A stretch of 64,000 bases of DNA from JAWKWH01 sp963669415 (lineage in GTDB: Bacteria > Pseudomonadota > Alphaproteobacteria > Rhizobiales > Rhizobiaceae), in assembly GCA_963669415.2 (NCBI GenBank), contig CAXXPS010000002.1, positions 310,001 through 374,000 of the forward strand, read 5' to 3'. Position numbers and translations under genes: made by a program. Below are positions 60,013 through 64,000 of the stretch, piece after piece. The notes under the pieces are model-generated. The model made no database searches, was not told where the DNA came from, and saw nothing but the letters and a program-made list of their open reading frames with translations. Within the stretch, counting starts at the first letter, position 1, and the number at the start of each line of letters is the position of its first letter.

Positions 60013-61503
60013 ATGACACGGGAATTAAAGGCAGATCGCTGCGGGGAAGTCCCTGAATCCGAAGCGGATGCGTTTCGCGACGAGTGCGGCGTTTTCGGAA
60101 TATTCGGCAGGTCTGACGCAGCGGCGATTGTCACCCTTGGCCTGCACGCGCTGCAACATCGCGGCCAGGAAGCCGCAGGCATCGTTTCGTTTGACGGCAG
60201 CCAGTTTCATGTCGAGCGTCACATCGGACTAATCGGTGACACGTTCACCAAACAATCGGTGATCGACCGGCTAAGCGGTAGTCGCGCAATCGGGCATACG
60301 CGTTATTCGACAACCGGTGGCGCGAGCCTGCGCAATGTGCAGCCATTGTTTGCCGAACTTGCCGATGGCGGTTTTGCCATTGCGCACAATGGCAACATTA
60401 CCAATGCGATGACAGTGCAGCGCACCCTGCAAAAACAAGGAGCGATCTTCTCGTCGACATCCGATACCGAGACCATTCTGCATCTGGTTGCGACGAGCCG
60501 GGAGCCGGACTTCGTTTCCCGGTTCACTGACGCCGTCCAGCAGCTCGAAGGCGCCTTCTCGTTGGTTGCCCTGTCATCAAAAAAGATGATTGGCTGCCGC
60601 GACCCACACGGTATCCGGCCACTTGTCCTGGGTGACCTCGATGGCTCGTGGATTTTGGCGTCGGAAACCTGCGCCCTCGACATAATCGGCGCAAGGTTCG
60701 TCCGCGATATCGAACCCGGCGAACTGGTCGTGATTACCGACAAAGGGCTCGAAAGCCTGTTTCCATTCGAAAAGAAGGACCCGCGCTTCTGCATCTTCGA
60801 ATATGTCTATTTTTCGCGGCCAGACACGATTGCGCAGGGCCGCAATGTCTATGATGTTCGAAAGGAAATCGGTCTTGAACTGGCCCGAGAGGCACCGGTC
60901 GAAGCAGATGTCGTGATCCCGGTTCCCGATTCGGGTACGCCGGCAGCTATCGGCTTTGCGCAAGGTGCCGAAATTCCGTTCGAATTGGGAATTATCCGCA
61001 ACCACTATGTGGGCCGCACATTCATCCAACCGACTGATTCAATCCGCCATATGGGTGTCAAGCTGAAGCACAATGCCAACCGGCGCACGATTGAGGGCAA
61101 GCGCGTGGTGCTGGTTGACGACTCCATCGTCCGCGGTACAACCAGCCAGAAGATCGTTCAGATGGTACGCGATGCAGGCGCCAAGGAAGTGCATATGCGC
61201 ATCGCATCGCCACCGACAAAAGCATCGTGTTTTTACGGCGTTGACACACCTCATCGGTCGAAACTGCTGGCTTCGCGCATGTCGATTGAGGAGATGGCAG
61301 ATTTCATCCGTGTCGATTCACTGGGTTTCCTGTCGATAGACGGCCTTTATCGTGCGGTCGGTGAGGCCGCGCGCAACAATGACCTGCCGCAATATTGCGA
61401 TGCCTGTTTCACGGCGGAATACCCGACATCCCTTGCCGATCATGACAGCACCGACAATGTGCGGTCGCTGTCTTTACTTGCCTCGGGCGGCCACCGCGAA
61501 TGA
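60013..61503 (+). CDS. purF: Amidophosphoribosyltransferase
   Basis: A 496-residue enzyme of purine synthesis. A propeptide of 24 residues precedes the catalytic Cys25 in DECGVFGIFG, as in forms that are processed. The glutaminase half has HTRYSTTGGASLRNVQP. The phosphoribosyltransferase half has VVLVDDSIVRGTTSQKIV, the PRPP-binding loop, and an end with GIDTP-like GVDTPHRSKLLAS. Its stop overlaps the SDR start (ATGA). Confidence 0.96.
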   Translation: MTRELKADRCGEVPESEADAFRDECGVFGIFGRSDAAAIVTLGLHALQHRGQEAAGIVSFDGSQFHVERHIGLIGDTFTKQSVIDRLSGSRAIGHTRYSTTGGASLRNVQPLFAELADGGFAIAHNGNITNAMTVQRTLQKQGAIFSSTSDTETILHLVATSREPDFVSRFTDAVQQLEGAFSLVALSSKKMIGCRDPHGIRPLVLGDLDGSWILASETCALDIIGARFVRDIEPGELVVITDKGLESLFPFEKKDPRFCIFEYVYFSRPDTIAQGRNVYDVRKEIGLELAREAPVEADVVIPVPDSGTPAAIGFAQGAEIPFELGIIRNHYVGRTFIQPTDSIRHMGVKLKHNANRRTIEGKRVVLVDDSIVRGTTSQKIVQMVRDAGAKEVHMRIASPPTKASCFYGVDTPHRSKLLASRMSIEEMADFIRVDSLGFLSIDGLYRAVGEAARNNDLPQYCDACFTAEYPTSLADHDSTDNVRSLSLLASGGHRE

Positions 61504-62249
61504 ACGAACAGGCAGGGAAGTTCGCCGGGCGCATTGCGCTCGTCTCCGGCGCGTCGCGCGGCATTGGCTATCACATTGCCAAGCAGCTTGGTCAGGCGGG
61601 AGCCCATGTTATCGCCGTTGCACGCACGGTTGGCGGGCTTGAGGAGCTTGACGATGAAATCAAGCAGGCCGGGGGCGAGGCAACACTGGTACCGCTCGAC
61701 CTTGCCGACATGGCAGGGATTGACCGGCTGGGTGGCGCGATCCACGAACGCTGGGGAAAGCTCGACATACTCGTCGCCAATGCTGGGGTGCTAGGAACCA
61801 TTTCACCGATCGGGCACGTTGAAGCAAAGGTGTTTGAGCGGGTGATGACAATCAATGTCACCTCCACATGGCGGCTGATCCGGTCAACCGAGCCGCTATT
61901 GAGAGCATCGGATGCAGGGCGGGCGATCCTGCTGTCATCAGGCGCACCGCACAAATGCAAACCGTTTTGGGGACCTTATTCTGCGTCCAAGGCGGCTGTG
62001 GAGGCGTTGGCACGAACCTGGGCGGCGGAAACGGTCAATACTTCACTGAGGGTCAATTCCGTAGACCCGGGCGCCACCCGCACGGCAATGCGGGCGCAGG
62101 CCGTGCCGGGCGAAAATCCCGATACCCTGCCCCATCCATCTGAAGTCGCAGCCAAGATATTACCGCTGGCATCGCCTGAACTGACGGAAACCGGAAGGCT
62201 GTTTGTTGCCCGTACCGGCGAGTTTGTGGAATACCGCTCGCTTTATTGA
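61500..62249 (+). CDS. Short-chain dehydrogenase/reductase
   Basis: A 249-residue classical SDR. It has the cofactor motif SGASRGIGYHIA, NAGVLG, a Ser in ILLSSGAPH and the catalytic YSASK. The terminal FVEYRSLY is not a common SDR end. The substrate is unknown. A four-base overlap with purF puts it in the same transcript, an arrangement seen in many rhizobia. There is no obvious link to purine synthesis. Confidence 0.9.
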   Translation: MNEQAGKFAGRIALVSGASRGIGYHIAKQLGQAGAHVIAVARTVGGLEELDDEIKQAGGEATLVPLDLADMAGIDRLGGAIHERWGKLDILVANAGVLGTISPIGHVEAKVFERVMTINVTSTWRLIRSTEPLLRASDAGRAILLSSGAPHKCKPFWGPYSASKAAVEALARTWAAETVNTSLRVNSVDPGATRTAMRAQAVPGENPDTLPHPSEVAAKILPLASPELTETGRLFVARTGEFVEYRSLY

Positions 62250-62426
62250 GATTCGGATAAAAGCGCTCTGCACCCGATAGTTATTGCGAAATTCGTACAG
62301 ACCGGTCACGCGGGCCGCGAGCGGCCCAAACCGGTTCCGGGTAGCGATCAAACGACACCGAAAAGGAAATCTGCTATAATAACGCAGCAAAACCTGGGGC
62401 ATTGTTCCGGGGGAAGGGGCGTCATC

Positions 62427-63479
62427 ATGGACAAAGAGCGGATCGGGAAATTTGCAAATACCGTGTACCGGGATATGGCCGGTGCCATGGCTATCGGGAT
62501 GGGTTATCTCGGAGTCAAATCAGGGCTTTTTGATGCGATGAAGGATGGCGCACCGGTCAGCGTCGACGACCTTGCCAAGAAGACCGGTCTCACACTCCGT
62601 TATGTGCAGGAGTGGCTACACGGCATGACTTCGGCGGGTTGGTTGGAACACGATGAGTCTAATGACATGTATTCGATGCCGGCAGAGCATGGTTTTCTTC
62701 TCGCGTCAGAAGGAACGGATCACTATATGGGCGGGCTTTTTCTGGCTGGTCCCTCACTTCTTTCCAAGGCACCGGACGTTGCGAGCGCATTCCGCGAAGG
62801 AGGCGGTGTGCCCTTCGATGAATTTGACAGCGACTGGATTGAAGCGCTTGATCTGATGAACGGCGGGGCATATCAGCACCGACTGGCAAGTTATTGGATG
62901 AAACAGCTGCCCGATATTGAGGAGCGCTTGACCGCCGGTGGCCGTGCGCTCGATATCGGGTGTGGTGTCGGCAAAGTTTCGCTCGCGCTTGCGGAAGCCT
63001 TTCCTCAAGCGCGTGTAACCGGATTCGATCCCGACGCAGATTCGGTTTCTCAGGCCCGCAAATCAGCCGCCAAGGCAGGAGTTGACCAAGTAGAGTTTAT
63101 CGAGGGGGTAATCACAGACATCGCCCCGAAACCGGTCTTTGATTTTGCGGGAATGTTCGACTGTCTGCACGATCTGGCCGATCCGGAGGCGACATTGATC
63201 GAAATTCGCAAGCGAATTGCGCCGGGTGGTGCTCTATTGGTGATGGAACCGCGTGCCGCAGACCGTCTGGCTGAAAACTCAAACCCGCTTGGCACCGTCT
63301 ACTACGGCTTCAGCCTGTTTCATTGCATGACCCAATCCCTGGCCCAAGGTGGGCCTGGTTTGGGCACCTGCATGGGTCCGGGCAAAGCAAGGTCCCTTCT
63401 CGCCGGTGCAGGATTTTCGGACGTGGAAGAACTGCCTATCAAGAGCCAAACCAACATGTTCTTTGCCGGCCGGGCGTAG
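62427..63479 (+). CDS. Class I SAM-dependent methyltransferase with N-terminal winged helix
   Basis: A 350-residue protein. The first 90 residues or so form a dimerisation/winged-helix domain (VSVDDLAKKTGLTLRYVQEW). The Rossmann domain begins with ALDIGCGVGKVSLALAEAF, then DFAGMFDCLHDLADPEATLI and APGGALLVMEP. The layout resembles small-molecule O- or N-methyltransferases and related transcription-linked enzymes. GGGGGAAGGG precedes the ATG at about 10 bases. It stands alone after the purF-SDR operon; its substrate is not predictable. Confidence 0.85.
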   Translation: MDKERIGKFANTVYRDMAGAMAIGMGYLGVKSGLFDAMKDGAPVSVDDLAKKTGLTLRYVQEWLHGMTSAGWLEHDESNDMYSMPAEHGFLLASEGTDHYMGGLFLAGPSLLSKAPDVASAFREGGGVPFDEFDSDWIEALDLMNGGAYQHRLASYWMKQLPDIEERLTAGGRALDIGCGVGKVSLALAEAFPQARVTGFDPDADSVSQARKSAAKAGVDQVEFIEGVITDIAPKPVFDFAGMFDCLHDLADPEATLIEIRKRIAPGGALLVMEPRAADRLAENSNPLGTVYYGFSLFHCMTQSLAQGGPGLGTCMGPGKARSLLAGAGFSDVEELPIKSQTNMFFAGRA

Positions 63480-63569
63480 TCGTTGCTGGTTCATATCAGT
63501 CAGTGCGGCAGCACCGATGGGCGGCAAATTACTGCCCCGCCGGAGTGCAATCCAGATAAGGCCACCCTG

Positions 63570-63743
63570 TCACAACAAGCCATCAAATGGACGGGTGTCC
63601 ATGGCCTTGCTGGCTTCTGCATGAGCCCAGATCGCATTGGCAATCTTTGACTTCATTTCTTTGAACCATCGTGCAGTGATCGCCGCCAGGCTGATCTGGA
63701 CATCTTTGAATTGATTTTGCGCCGTTGAGTTTGTTCCCGACAT
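63570..63743 (-). CDS. Small helical protein of 57 residues, unknown
   Basis: ATG 63743 to TGA 63570-63572 gives 57 residues. After a polar start (MSGTNSTAQNQFKD) the chain is helix-like and amphipathic: VQISLAAITARWFKEMKSKI, then ANAIWAHAEASKAMDTRPFD. AAAAAGGG-type bases lie upstream of the ATG, and a stop codon in the same frame closes it 18 bases further up. Two other frames on this strand overlap it. I recognise no family. It may be a true small gene or the end of a larger frameshifted one that enters from the right edge. Confidence 0.4.
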   Translation of the reverse strand: MSGTNSTAQNQFKDVQISLAAITARWFKEMKSKIANAIWAHAEASKAMDTRPFDGLL

Positions 63744-64000
63744 GTCATGTGCCCTTTTTCATCTACCCCAGTCTTACCGCCATCACCGACGAGGCGCTTG
63801 TCGGCGAAATTGAATTTCGCTTGGGAAAGCATTGGGATGTCCTTGGAATACTGGCTTGGGGATATTTCGTGTGGACCAGTTGAAGCCGCGACCGTAGGAT
63901 TGACGAGTTCGAAGACCGGGGCAGCATCAAAGTGATCTATGCATTTGAAATTTTTGAGCTGGACACCACACTTTTTCAACTTCGCGCCGACGGGCAGGTA
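63744..64000 (-). CDS. Open frame entering from the right edge, unknown
   Basis: On the minus strand a frame is open from the window edge, through LPVGAKLKKCGVQLKNFKCI, FDAAPVFELVNPTVAAS and IPMLSQAKFNFADKRLVGDG, to a stop at 63653. The composition up to about 63750 looks protein-like, then becomes Arg/Ser/Lys-rich where the 57-residue ORF starts in another frame. It may be the C-terminal part of a gene outside the window, perhaps frameshifted near 63745. No family is recognised. Confidence 0.25.

Noticed and set aside
1..64000. tRNA genes, rRNA genes, CRISPR arrays, insertion sequences
   Set aside because: I looked for T-loop sequences, evenly spaced repeats, transposase motifs and terminal inverted repeats and found none that hold up.

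Overview
The window is about 64 kb of chromosome from an alphaproteobacterium, most probably of the order Hyphomicrobiales (Rhizobiales). This rests on two conserved gene blocks that read in the usual rhizobial order: pepA / lptF-lptG-lptD-surA-like-pdxA-rsmA / gmk-yicC-mltG-fabF-acpP-fabG-fabD, then rpsF-rpsR-rplI / dnaB-alr-radA-cvpA-purF. GTG and TTG starts are frequent. A TTAA-N7-TTAA (CtrA-type) site and a CTTG-N-CTATAA-type promoter fit the same group. No rRNA, tRNA, CRISPR array, complete insertion sequence or prophage was seen.

Layout. 1-2.4 kb: end of an outer-membrane barrel gene, a REC-EAL regulator and a racemase-fold protein. 2.9-8.7 kb: an AEC permease and a three-gene 2-oxoacid oxidoreductase operon with its own NAD(P)H/flavin/Fe-S subunit. 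8.7-17 kb: a cystathionine gamma-synthase-type enzyme, Crp/Fnr and LuxR regulators, an orphan TadG-like protein, a Bcr/CflA efflux gene with a probable attenuator leader, a divergent ABC-F ATPase and a LysE exporter. 17-24 kb: crotonase, HAD hydrolase, a large membrane protein with an AIM24-like C-terminus, aldo/keto reductase, GST-like protein, methyltransferase and holC. 24.4-33.7 kb: pepA and the LPS export (lptFGD) / outer-membrane folding / pdxA / rsmA operon. 33.7-40.2 kb: minus-strand gmk to fabD block for fatty acid synthesis and peptidoglycan cleavage. 40.5-48.6 kb: accessory block with a coiled-coil protein behind a CtrA-type site, a cysteine-rich secreted protein, a MarR-TRAP-TAXI transport unit and a PhoX phosphatase. 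48.6-50.5 kb: ribosomal operon with a leader hairpin resembling the S6:S18 autoregulatory RNA. 50.5-55 kb: second accessory block with a frameshifted sulfatase, an ArsR/permease pair and cfa. 55-63.5 kb: dnaB, alr, radA, cvpA, purF, an SDR and a methyltransferase. The right end holds a small uncharacterised ORF.

The most notable observations are: (1) a probable ribosome-controlled attenuator before the Bcr/CflA efflux gene, with a 13-codon ORF ending in RPRAPV whose stop codon lies in the loop of an intrinsic terminator; (2) radA, whose zinc-finger coding region carries an imperfect 13-bp tandem duplication, so that the open frame lacks the first zinc cysteine; (3) a CtrA-type site in front of a crescentin-like coiled-coil protein; (4) an AIM24-like domain attached to a multi-spanning membrane protein; (5) a sulfatase split by what looks like one lost base; (6) an ArsR-type gene whose palindromic operator abuts its start codon.
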